Shown here piece after piece: positions 41,815-49,110 of a stretch of DNA of 64,000 nucleotides. The stretch comes from UBA4085 sp964556755 (lineage in GTDB: Bacteria; Acidobacteriota; Aminicenantia; Aminicenantales; UBA4085). Under the pieces are notes generated by a model, which was not told the origin of the DNA, made no database searches, and saw nothing but the letters and a program-made list of their open reading frames with translations. Each line of letters opens with the position of its first letter. The stretch's first letter is position 1. A program made the position numbers and the translations under genes. The stretch is taken from positions 1-64,000 of the forward strand of contig CAZKXI010000004.1 in NCBI GenBank assembly GCA_964556755.1. Direction: 5' to 3'.

Positions 41815-43259
41815 TCGGGCTCCTTTCGATCGCGGCTCTTGGTGTAGAGAAGCTGGCCGCGCGCGTCGTAGTACTCGACCAGATCGAACTCGACCAGACG
41901 CTCGTCGCAGAGGGCCCGGTCGCCGGCGATGACGATCAAGAAAGGCGAGGTCATCCGCCGCCGGGCCAGGTCGGTGATCTGCTCGGGACCGACCGTCCAG
42001 GTCTGCTCGTAGTAGTCGTTCCAGGCCTCGTTGCCCCAGCCAGCGGCCTTGATCAGGGCCACCCGGGAGGCGAAGTCCTCCGGCCGGGCCAGGCGCAGCG
42101 GGAAGCTGCCGGTGACGACGGTCTTGGCCTGCAGGATCTCGTCCAGCCCGACGGGCTCGCGGGCCGGCCGGCGAAGCTCCTCCAAGAGCAGCTCCGTGGC
42201 GGGGTGCAGATGGCGGGGGGCGACCAAGGCCCGGGCCAGGAAGAACGCGCCGACCCGGAAGTGGTTGACCTCGCTGAAGGCGTACTTGGCGTAGCTTCGA
42301 CTCTCCCGCAGGCTCATGAACAGGCGGGAGTTCAGCGTCCCGCCCAGGACCTGGTTGAGGACCGTCAAGGCGAAGCGATCCGGGATCTCGGGGGGGGGGA
42401 GGAGGGACCCGGCCACGACGGCGCAGTCCTTGGCTCCCGGCACGTCGATGAAGCAGACGCGGTCGCGGTCCATGACCGGCGGCGCCAGGGACGGGAGCGG
42501 CGGGACCTCCCGCTTCGGCCAGACGTTGAGGTGGCGGCTGATCCGGCGGCTCGCCGCGTCCAGGCGGATGTCGCCGACCAGCACGATCTGGGCGTTGTTG
42601 GGCCGGTAGAATCGATCGAAGAACTGGGCGGCGTCCCGCAGGGTCCAGCCGCGGACCGCGTCGCGTCCGAAGGCGAAGCTGGCGTAGGGATGGCCCTCGA
42701 ACATCAGGCGGAGAAGCTGGCGGCGGGCGCTGAACTCCGGGTCCTGGCCCCGGTCCATGAGCTCCGAGGACAGGTTGAACTTGACCAAGGCCAGCTCGCG
42801 CTCGTTGAAAGACGGCTGCAGGAGGAGCTGGGCCAGCAGAGCCAGGACGGAGTCCAGGGACTCCTCCAGGAATTGGAGGGTGACGAAGACATGGTCCTGG
42901 GTGATGTCGAGCGACATCGTGCCGCCCAGCGACTCGATCAGCTCCTCGATGGCCGCGGCCGAGCGGGTCTTGGTCCCGCGCAGGAACATGTGGGCCGTGC
43001 ATGTGGCCAGGCCGGGCAGATTCCGGGGCGAGCGGATCTCGCCGGCGTCGAGCACCAGGAGGAGGCTCATCAGGGGCGTCTCGCGTGACACGACCGACAG
43101 CTGCAGCCCGTTGCTCAAGCCGACCGATTCGATGGCCGGCAGGGCCAGGGCCGGCAGAGGCTCGGCGGCCGGAGGCGTCCGGCGGAAGCGCTCCTGTCCG
43201 GCGGCGGGGGCGGCCGCGAAGAGGGCCAACAGGAGCCAGGCCGCGGCGCGGGGCTTCAT
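41811..43259 (-). CDS. M16-fold protein, second subunit, degenerate zinc site
   Basis: A 482-residue exported member of the insulinase/processing-peptidase (M16B) family. Signal peptide about 1-21. Two M16 halves are present (about 45-225 and 230-440) with landmarks YRPNNAQIVLVGDI and LNQVLGGTLNSRLFMSLRE, the latter being the glycine loop/R-type partner region. Where the zinc motif HxxEH should stand the sequence is TCTAH (residues 86-90): first His and the Glu are gone. It is therefore not an M16 peptidase by itself and would normally be the non-catalytic partner, but its neighbour is also degenerate. ATGA overlaps on both sides couple it to the other M16 gene and to FTCD. Confidence 0.9.
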   Translation of the reverse strand: MKPRAAAWLLLALFAAAPAAGQERFRRTPPAAEPLPALALPAIESVGLSNGLQLSVVSRETPLMSLLLVLDAGEIRSPRNLPGLATCTAHMFLRGTKTRSAAAIEELIESLGGTMSLDITQDHVFVTLQFLEESLDSVLALLAQLLLQPSFNERELALVKFNLSSELMDRGQDPEFSARRQLLRLMFEGHPYASFAFGRDAVRGWTLRDAAQFFDRFYRPNNAQIVLVGDIRLDAASRRISRHLNVWPKREVPPLPSLAPPVMDRDRVCFIDVPGAKDCAVVAGSLLPPPEIPDRFALTVLNQVLGGTLNSRLFMSLRESRSYAKYAFSEVNHFRVGAFFLARALVAPRHLHPATELLLEELRRPAREPVGLDEILQAKTVVTGSFPLRLARPEDFASRVALIKAAGWGNEAWNDYYEQTWTVGPEQITDLARRRMTSPFLIVIAGDRALCDERLVEFDLVEYYDARGQLLYTKSRDRKEPE

Positions 43260-44623
43260 CGCGTCTTCACCCGGACGAGGAAGGAGTTGGCCGGATTGAA
43301 ATAGCGGGCGGCCAAGCCGACGACATGGGCCGGAGTCACGCCCAGGAACTTGGCCAGCTCGGCCGGGGCCGACTCGAGGTCTCTCTGGATGAACCACAGG
43401 TCGACCAGGTAGAGGGCCCGTTCGATGGCGGTGCCGATGCGGCGGCGGTAATCCTGCTCGAAGAGGGCCTTGAAGCGGTCCAGATCGGCCTCGGCCAGGA
43501 GGCTTTGGCGAAGCCGGGCCAGCTCGTCGAAGATCTCGGCTTGACAGGGGCCGATCTGGGCCGGATTGGCCTGGACGAAGATCCGGTAGCTCGACCGCTC
43601 CCTGCGGCGGTCGATCCCGCCGACCAGGCGGTAGGCGATCTTGCGGTTGGGATCGAGCAGGCGGCGCGAGAGCCGCGAGCTGCGGCCCCGCAGGAGGATG
43701 TAATCCAAGAGGACCAGGGTGTGGTACTCCGGGGAGGTGGAAGGGGAGAGGCGGAAGGCCAGGCTGAAGGCGGGGCCCGAGGCCGCGGGGTCGATGAAGT
43801 CGGCCGCTTCCCCCTTGCGCCCGGGGCCCGGCGGAGGATCCGCCGGCGGGGAGGCGTCCCGGCCCCGGGGCAGGCTTTCGAAGTAGCGCTGGACGAGCTC
43901 CCGGGCCTTGGCCTTCTGGATGTCGCCGGTCAGGCAGAGGATGGCGTTGTTGGGGGCGTAGTGGACGGCGTAGAACTCGCGGGCATCCTCCAAGGTCAGG
44001 CCGCGGATGTCCTCTTCCAGGCCCGAGGGAGGGTGGCCGAAGGCGAAGTCGGGATCGACCATCCGGTCGAGAGCGGCCAGCGCCTCGTAGTAGGGCTCTC
44101 CGGTCCGGCGGTTCCGGACGTCGTCCAGGAGCTGGGCCTTGGCCGCCGCGAAGCGGGCTTCGTCGATCTCCAGGAAGCGCATCCGGTCCGACTCGAGCCA
44201 GAGGGTCAGGGCCAGGGCGTTGGCCGGCACGGTCTGGTAGAAGACGGTCCTGTCCTCGGAGCCGGCGGCGCTCAAAGTCCCGCCGACGCGGTTGATGAAG
44301 CTGATGTGCTGGAGGGGAGGGACGTCCGTGGACCCGGCGAACATCAGGTTCTCGAGCAGGGCGGCCAGGCCGGTCTTGCCGGGCTTCTCGTAGATCGAGC
44401 CGGCCTTGTAGGCCACCACCACCGAGACCAAGGGGAGGCTGTCGTCCTCGGAGAGGACCACGGTCAGCCCGTTGCGGAGCCGATATTGAGTCAGGGGGAA
44501 GTCGGGGACGCCGGCCGGCGGAGCGGCGGCCGTCTGCGAGGCGGCCGGCGGGACCCAGCCGGCCAGTATGAGGCAAGCGACGGCCAGACCACCCCGCCGC
44601 AGGCCCTTATTGTGAAGCGCCAC
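43256..44623 (-). CDS. M16-fold protein, first subunit, degenerate zinc site
   Basis: A 455-residue exported M16B-family protein. Signal peptide about 1-30 (ends PPAAS). Family landmarks: RLRNGLTVVLSEDDSLPLVSV, YAPNNAILCLTGDI, and YILLRGRSSRLSRRLLD. In place of HxxEH the sequence reads ALLEN (88-92): both His ligands are replaced, by Ala and Asn, and only the Glu remains. The downstream ligand Glu is probably Asp (QLLDDVRN). It thus cannot bind zinc as usual. GTG at 44623 has no Shine-Dalgarno; TATTTT lies 7 nt upstream, so an additional leaderless start is possible. Stop overlaps the next M16 gene by 4 bp. Confidence 0.9.
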   Translation of the reverse strand: MALHNKGLRRGGLAVACLILAGWVPPAASQTAAAPPAGVPDFPLTQYRLRNGLTVVLSEDDSLPLVSVVVAYKAGSIYEKPGKTGLAALLENLMFAGSTDVPPLQHISFINRVGGTLSAAGSEDRTVFYQTVPANALALTLWLESDRMRFLEIDEARFAAAKAQLLDDVRNRRTGEPYYEALAALDRMVDPDFAFGHPPSGLEEDIRGLTLEDAREFYAVHYAPNNAILCLTGDIQKAKARELVQRYFESLPRGRDASPPADPPPGPGRKGEAADFIDPAASGPAFSLAFRLSPSTSPEYHTLVLLDYILLRGRSSRLSRRLLDPNRKIAYRLVGGIDRRRERSSYRIFVQANPAQIGPCQAEIFDELARLRQSLLAEADLDRFKALFEQDYRRRIGTAIERALYLVDLWFIQRDLESAPAELAKFLGVTPAHVVGLAARYFNPANSFLVRVKTR

Positions 44624-44665
44624 GGGGCTTAAAATAGCACAATCCGGGGGATAAGGGAACGCGGC

Positions 44666-45490
44666 TCAGGGGGCCTCGGGGGCGAAGACGAGGCGCGAAA
44701 AGCGCTCCGGGATATGGGAATCATAGACGCCGTGACGGTTGAGGGCCCAGCCCGGGTCGGGGGAGACGCGGCGGCCGGCGGCATGGAAGGCCTCGAAGCG
44801 GCTGAAGTCCATCCGCCATTCATCCCCCACGCCCGGCGGGATGCGGCGCCCTTGGGCCAGGGCGGCGAAGCCCGGCCAAGGGAAGGCCAGCTCGACCTTC
44901 CAGCCGCGATCGATGTCGCGGTCGTCGTTGAGAGTCCCGTCCACGGAGACGGCCCAGCGCAGGCCGGGGAAGTCCCAGTCCATGAAGGCCCAGCGGCGCC
45001 CGCGGGGGTGGCGGCCGTAGCGGGAAGCGTCCTGGAAGCCGCCCAGGACGTCGACGGTCCGGCCGGCCAGGTCGAACTCGGGCCGCCCGGCGAAGCCGGC
45101 CCGGAGGTAGGCCTCCTGCCAGACGTAGAAGACCTCATAGATCGTGCCGCGGGCATTGACCTGGAGCTCGTAGTAGCAGTCCGGTCCGGCGATGAAAAGC
45201 TCGACGTCGTTCTCGGTCCAGATGAACGAGTCCCGCTCGGTCAAGCGGGCCTGGACGTTGGGCTCCTCGACCCAGAAGGCGACATAGAGGAAGCGGTCGT
45301 CCCAGAGGGCCGCCATGCGGGTGTCGAAGGGGGCTGGAGCGCCCGTGACCAGGTCGACGAAGCGCGGCGAGCGCTCGGCCCGCCGCCAGGGCTCCGCGTC
45401 CAGCCGGCCGTCCAGAGCCGGCGGAACGGGCGCGCGGCGGCAGATGTAGCGGACCAGATCGTCGGCCGGAGCCCGATAAGGATCTTCCAT
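44666..45490 (-). CDS. CBM9-like carbohydrate-binding domain protein
   Basis: A 274-residue protein with the family 9 carbohydrate-binding (DOMON-like) beta-sandwich seen in many xylanases and as stand-alone proteins. Landmarks: PALDGRLDAEPWRRAE, MAALWDDRFLYVAFWVEEP, WTENDVELFIAGPDCYYEL and WKVELAFPWPGFAAL with WRMDFSRFE. No signal peptide is evident from the ATG at 45490 (GAGG upstream), so location is unclear. Stand-alone members have no assigned reaction; glycan binding is an inference. It lies 17 bp after the lipoprotein gene in the same orientation. Confidence 0.87.
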   Translation of the reverse strand: MEDPYRAPADDLVRYICRRAPVPPALDGRLDAEPWRRAERSPRFVDLVTGAPAPFDTRMAALWDDRFLYVAFWVEEPNVQARLTERDSFIWTENDVELFIAGPDCYYELQVNARGTIYEVFYVWQEAYLRAGFAGRPEFDLAGRTVDVLGGFQDASRYGRHPRGRRWAFMDWDFPGLRWAVSVDGTLNDDRDIDRGWKVELAFPWPGFAALAQGRRIPPGVGDEWRMDFSRFEAFHAAGRRVSPDPGWALNRHGVYDSHIPERFSRLVFAPEAP

Positions 45491-45507
45491 GTCGGCCTCG
45501 CTGCGGG

Positions 45508-46029
45508 CTAGCGGCGCTCGGAGATATAGACGTAGAAGCTGTCCATGCCGAAGTAGCTCCGGGGGTAGACCTTGTAGAACGTCGTCCTCTTCTTGTCCTT
45601 GGGCTTGAGCGAGGCGAATCCGTCGCCGGCCATCCCGGCTATGTGGAGCCAGGGACCCGACCGCGAGAGCCCTTCGAAATAGAGAATCGAGTCGAAGCCC
45701 GGCTTGGCGTCCTCGAACCAGACGACCGCCTCCTCCGGCTCCGGAAGGGGGAAGTCCGCGGGCTTCATAGCCTGGTACTTGGCCAGATCGGCCTGTCGGG
45801 CTTTGAGGGACGACTCCAGCTCGGCCAGGTCGCCCTGGCTGCCGGTTGACTTCCGCTGGGCGATCCAGCCTTGGAGACGCGCCATCTCGGCTTGGATGGC
45901 CCGTACGGCGCCCCGCAAGCAGCCCGTCCGGATGTCGTCCGGTTCCGCCCGCCGGCAGGAGCCGGTCGCCGCGGCGGCCAAGAAGAGGATCAGCACCGGG
46001 GCCATGAGGGCCGTGGGCCTCTGTTTCAT
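45508..46029 (-). CDS. Putative lipoprotein of unknown function
   Basis: A 173-residue exported protein with a hydrophobic leader and a possible lipobox ATGSC (Cys25). The middle (about 40-90) is a helical, charge-rich region likely to form a coiled coil (IQAEMARLQGWIAQRKS, LAELESSLKARQADL), and the C-terminal half has beta strands and a Phe/Tyr-rich end (FYKVYPRSYFGMDSFYVYI). No family is recognised. ATG at 46029 has AAAGGAG upstream. First gene of the minus-strand cluster with the CBM9-like and M16 genes. Confidence 0.8.
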   Translation of the reverse strand: MKQRPTALMAPVLILFLAAAATGSCRRAEPDDIRTGCLRGAVRAIQAEMARLQGWIAQRKSTGSQGDLAELESSLKARQADLAKYQAMKPADFPLPEPEEAVVWFEDAKPGFDSILYFEGLSRSGPWLHIAGMAGDGFASLKPKDKKRTTFYKVYPRSYFGMDSFYVYISERR

Positions 46030-46077
46030 GACGGCTCCTTTGAGGCGACGCGAACCGGGCGCCGCTCGCTCCCATCC

Positions 46078-46106
46078 AGTGTAGGCGGTTTCGGAATCCT
46101 TGGCAA
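46078..46106 (-). promoter_or_regulatory. Promoter of the lipoprotein-CBM9-M16-FTCD cluster
   Basis: Minus strand TTGCCA (46106-46101), 17-bp spacer, TACACT (46083-46078). Start site near 46071; leader about 42 nt with AAAGGAG. It diverges from the feo promoter. Confidence 0.6.
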
Positions 46107-46156
46107 ATCCCGGCGGCGCGAAGAGCGCCGCGGACCGCCGAAATCGCGTCCGGCCC

Positions 46157-46185
46157 TTGCCAAGCGGGGCCGGATAAAATATACT
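46157..46185 (+). promoter_or_regulatory. Promoter of feoAB
   Basis: TTGCCA (46157-46162), 17-bp spacer, TATACT (46180-46185); start site near 46192, 17 nt before the feoA ATG. The region is AT-rich for this genome. No convincing Fur or DtxR/IdeR palindrome was found. Confidence 0.65.
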
Positions 46186-46208
46186 AATTCGCTAAGAAAA
46201 AGAGAATC

Positions 46209-46451
46209 ATGACGCTCCTACAGGCCCCGCGCGGAACGGCCCTCCGCCTGGTCGCGATCGAGGGAGGCGAGTCCGTGCACCGGAGGCTGATGGCCCTCGG
46301 CTTCCATGAGGGCGACCGGATCGAATTCGCCGAGCGGGGCATCCTGGGCGGTCCCGTCCTGCTGCGCAACCTCGAGAGCGGCGTGTCGGCCGCCGTGGGA
46401 AGGGGCATTGCGGCCAAGATCCGGGTGGAAGCCGAGGATGAGCGCGGCTGA
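46209..46451 (+). CDS. feoA: Ferrous iron transport protein A
   Basis: An 80-residue SH3-like FeoA. Conserved block RRLMALGFHEGDRIEF and the strand GGPVLLRNLESGVSAAVGRGIAAKI. It modulates the FeoB permease in the inner membrane. feoB starts 14 bp before the feoA stop, in another frame, so the pair is translationally coupled. Confidence 0.93.
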   Translation: MTLLQAPRGTALRLVAIEGGESVHRRLMALGFHEGDRIEFAERGILGGPVLLRNLESGVSAAVGRGIAAKIRVEAEDERG

Positions 46452-48366
46452 CGAGCCGGTCATCGTCTTTCTCGGCCAGCCCGGCTCCGGCAAGAGCGCG
46501 CTCTTCGGCGCCGTCGCCGGTCCCAAGGTCCAAGCCGCGGACTTCCCGGGGACCACCGTCCGCCACATCCACAGCCAGGTCCTCGTCCGGGGGCGTCGCC
46601 TGAATATCGTCGACCTGCCCGGGACCTACTCCTTGAATCCTTCCGATCCGGCCGAGCGGACGGCCCTGACCCACCTCTTCGGCGAGCCGCCGGATTTGAT
46701 CATCGACGTCGTCGACGCCTCCACGCTCGGCCGCGGGCTGGAGCTGACGCTGGAGCTTCTGGAGCTGGGGCGGCCGATGATCGTGGCCCTCAATATGATC
46801 GATTTGGCCGCCCGCAAGGGCATCCGCGTCGATGTTGCGGCCTTGAGCCGGAGGCTGGGCTGCCCGGTGGTGCCGACCATTGCGGCGCAGGGCAAGGGGA
46901 TCGACGACCTGATCGAAGCGGCCGTCCGCCGCCTCGGGACGCCGGGCCGGGCCGAGAGCCCGCGATGGTCCGCCGACGTCGAAGCCGTCATCGCCGATAT
47001 CGCCGGCGGCCTGCCGCCGGGCTTCCCCTGCCTGGAGAGCCCCCGCTTCACGGCCACCCGGATGCTGGAGAGCGGCGACACCTTCTGCGCCGAGTTCCTG
47101 ACCGAGCTGGAGCCGGATCTCGCGTCCCGGCTGGAGCGGGCCCGGGCTTCTCTGGAGGCGGCGCGCGGGCGGCCGGCCTACGAGGTGATCGCGGGGGAGA
47201 GGCATCACCTGGCCATGAAGATCTTCGAGGAGACGGCTCGGGTCAAGCGAGAGAAGCGGCCGCTGGCCGACCGCATCGACGACATCCTCCTCCACCGCTG
47301 GTGGGGCTATCTCGTCCTGGCCGGCGTCCTGATGGGCTTCTTCCTGATCATCTTCAAGATCGGATCGCCGCTGGAGACGCTCCTGCTCAAGCCGTTCATG
47401 AGCTTGCGGGAGATCTTGCGCCAGCGGCTGGGCTCCGGCCTCCTCTTCCACCTGGCGGAGGGGCTGATCCAAGGCGTCGGCGGCGGCGTCGCCATCGTCC
47501 TGCCTTACTATATCCCCCTGCTGGCTCTGATGGCGCTGCTGGAGGACATCCGCTACCTGGCCCGGGCCGGCTTCCTGCTGGACGCTTTCATGCACCGTCT
47601 CGGCCTGCACGGCAAGTCGGTGGCCCCGTTCATCCTCGGCTTCGGCTGCAACGTGCCGGCCATCGTCTCGACACGGACCCTCGAGTCGCGCCGGGACCGC
47701 ATCCTGACCTCGATCCTCATTCCCTTCATCCCCTGTTCGGCCCGGACGACCATCATCCTGGCCCTGGTGGCTTTCTTTCTGGGTCCCTGGTGGGCTCTCG
47801 CTTTTTATATCGCCAACGTCCTCCTCGTGGCCGTCATCGGCCGGCTCCTGAGCCGGCTTTGGAGAGAGGAGTCGCCGGGGCTGCTGCTGGAGATTCCGGC
47901 CCTCAAGCCGCCCTCGCTCAAGATGATCGGCCTCAACGTCTGGCTCCAATTGAGGGCCTTCATCCGCTTCGCCTGGCCGGTGCTCATCCTGGGCAGCCTG
48001 GTCCTGGGGCTCATCCAGGCGCTGCACGGCGATCGGATCATCAACGCGGCCCTGTCGCCGCTCGTGGTCGGGCTTCTGGGGCTGCCCGCTTCGCTGGGCG
48101 TGACGCTGGTCTTCGGCTTCCTGCGCAAGGAGCTGTCGCTGATGATGCTGATTCAGGCCCTGGGCGTCGGCTACGCCGGCCTGGCCGGGGCGATCAGCCG
48201 CGAGCAGATTCTCGTCTTCACCGTCTTTATCAGCCTCTTCATCCCTTGCTTGTCGACGCTGGTCATCCTGTGGCGCGAGGCCGGAAGGCGGGCGGCCCTG
48301 CTGTCGACGGGAATCAGCGTGACCGCCGCGATCGTCATCAGCCTGCTGGTCCGCCTGGCTTTCTAA
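46438..48366 (+). CDS. feoB: Ferrous iron transport protein B
   Basis: A 642-residue Fe2+ permease with an N-terminal G domain. G1 is LGQPGSGKSALFG, slightly altered from the common GNPNSGKT; G2 Thr in DFPGTTVR; G3 DLPGTYSL; G4 NMID. A guanine-dissociation-inhibitor-like helical part follows, then about eight helices with the two Gate motifs (LEDIRYLARAGFLLDAFMHR; PFILGFGCNVPAI). Shorter than E. coli FeoB (about 770), within the normal range. ATG at 46438 inside feoA. An inverted-repeat element begins 1 bp after the stop. Confidence 0.95.
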   Translation: MSAADEPVIVFLGQPGSGKSALFGAVAGPKVQAADFPGTTVRHIHSQVLVRGRRLNIVDLPGTYSLNPSDPAERTALTHLFGEPPDLIIDVVDASTLGRGLELTLELLELGRPMIVALNMIDLAARKGIRVDVAALSRRLGCPVVPTIAAQGKGIDDLIEAAVRRLGTPGRAESPRWSADVEAVIADIAGGLPPGFPCLESPRFTATRMLESGDTFCAEFLTELEPDLASRLERARASLEAARGRPAYEVIAGERHHLAMKIFEETARVKREKRPLADRIDDILLHRWWGYLVLAGVLMGFFLIIFKIGSPLETLLLKPFMSLREILRQRLGSGLLFHLAEGLIQGVGGGVAIVLPYYIPLLALMALLEDIRYLARAGFLLDAFMHRLGLHGKSVAPFILGFGCNVPAIVSTRTLESRRDRILTSILIPFIPCSARTTIILALVAFFLGPWWALAFYIANVLLVAVIGRLLSRLWREESPGLLLEIPALKPPSLKMIGLNVWLQLRAFIRFAWPVLILGSLVLGLIQALHGDRIINAALSPLVVGLLGLPASLGVTLVFGFLRKELSLMMLIQALGVGYAGLAGAISREQILVFTVFISLFIPCLSTLVILWREAGRRAALLSTGISVTAAIVISLLVRLAF

Positions 48367-48367
48367 T

Positions 48368-48621
48368 AAATAGGGGTACTGTATAGGTAATTCCCTATTT
48401 CCAGCTTTGTTTGATCGATCTGAAGCCGGGAGTATCGGGGGCCTCCCTTTAACGTCTCGCCAAGCTCTTCTCAGGCCACCCTGGCGGGTGAAAAGAGCCG
48501 AATCGCTGCTTGGCTAGGCTTTGCCTCCCTGCAGCGAGAAATCGAATGTCTCCTTTGACGTCCTCCCGCTTGAAGAGCGTCAACAAAAAGTTCGGGAATT
48601 ACGTATACTGTCCCCCTATTT
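48368..48621. mobile_element. 254-bp mini-element with 28-bp inverted terminal repeats (MITE-like)
   Basis: The left end (48368-48395) and the inverted right end (48594-48621) match at 25 of 28 positions; both start AAATAGGGG and end GTAATTCCC. The inside has no intact reading frame of note, a hairpin near 48466-48498 (arms CTCTT/AAGAG and CACCC/GGGTG) and TTGACG / CGTCAA arms at 48555-48582. It is less G+C-rich than its surroundings. The terminal sequence resembles ends I recall next to IS200/IS605-like REP-associated (Y1) transposases, so it is probably a non-autonomous derivative; this is inference. The right repeat supplies the acpS stop codon; the left one, with its own AAATAGGG / CCCTATTT arms (48368-48400), may stop feoB transcripts. 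Confidence 0.7.
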
Positions 48622-48963
48622 TTCCAAGACGACGAAGGCGACGGCGTAGTCCGTGATGTGGGACAAGGAGACATGGGCCTGGGTGAAGCCGTAGGCTTCC
48701 CGGTTCTCCACCTTGAGCAGCGGTTGGCCCGAAGGCAGGTTCTCGATCCCGACCGAGGCCCACGGCACCCCGTGGCCGACGGCCTTGATGAAGGCCTCCT
48801 TGGCGGCGAAACGGGCGGCCAGGTGCTTGAAGCGGCTGGCCTTGCCCTCGCTATAGGCGATCTCGGCCGGAGTGAAGATCTTGTCGCAGAAGCGGGGATT
48901 GCGCTCGATGGCCCGCCGGATGCGGGCCACCTCGATGATGTCGATGCCGACGCCCAGGATCAT
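48616..48963 (-). CDS. acpS: Holo-[acyl-carrier-protein] synthase
   Basis: A 115-residue phosphopantetheinyl transferase that moves 4'-phosphopantetheine from CoA to the acyl carrier protein. Motifs GVGIDIIEVARIRRA (Asp for Mg) and RFAAKEAFIKA (Glu, Lys) are intact, and the end LSHITDYAVAFVVLEK fits the family. The TAG stop (48618-48616) lies inside the right terminal repeat of the adjacent element. Its ATG overlaps the stop of the small basic ORF by 4 bp. Last gene of bactofilin-uvrB-uvrC-ORF-acpS. Confidence 0.96.
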   Translation of the reverse strand: MILGVGIDIIEVARIRRAIERNPRFCDKIFTPAEIAYSEGKASRFKHLAARFAAKEAFIKAVGHGVPWASVGIENLPSGQPLLKVENREAYGFTQAHVSLSHITDYAVAFVVLEK

Positions 48964-49109
48964 CGCCCGCCTCCCCGTCGTCCCTGGGCCCGCCTGGCCC
49001 AGGCCTTGATCTGGGGGCCGCCCCGGCCGGCCCCCATCCCCGCCGGGGGCGGTTGGCGGGTCTTGCGGCGCGCTTCGGAGCTTCTCGTTCGAACCGGCTT
49101 GGCCATCAT
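48960..49109 (-). CDS. Small basic protein between uvrC and acpS (49 codons)
   Basis: An ORF with two consecutive ATG codons (49109, 49106), preceded by GGAGGG about 6 nt upstream, starting 2 bp after the uvrC stop and ending with a TGA that overlaps the acpS ATG (ATGA). The product is very basic (MMAKPVRTRSSEARRKTRQ at the start, KAWARRAQGRRGGGR at the end) with a Pro/Gly middle, so it could bind nucleic acid. No family is recognised. Tight spacing on both sides argues for translation; it could also be mainly a coupling device for acpS. Confidence 0.5.
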   Translation of the reverse strand: MMAKPVRTRSSEARRKTRQPPPAGMGAGRGGPQIKAWARRAQGRRGGGR

Positions 49110-49110
49110 C

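Noticed and set aside
46174..46209. AT-rich stretch before feoA considered as a Fur or IdeR box
   Set aside because: No palindrome close to either consensus; treated simply as the -10 region.
48471..48674. 67-codon frame through the right end of the mini-element
   Set aside because: Reads across the terminal repeat and part of acpS; no ribosome binding site and no similarity recognised, so probably not a transposase remnant that can be claimed.
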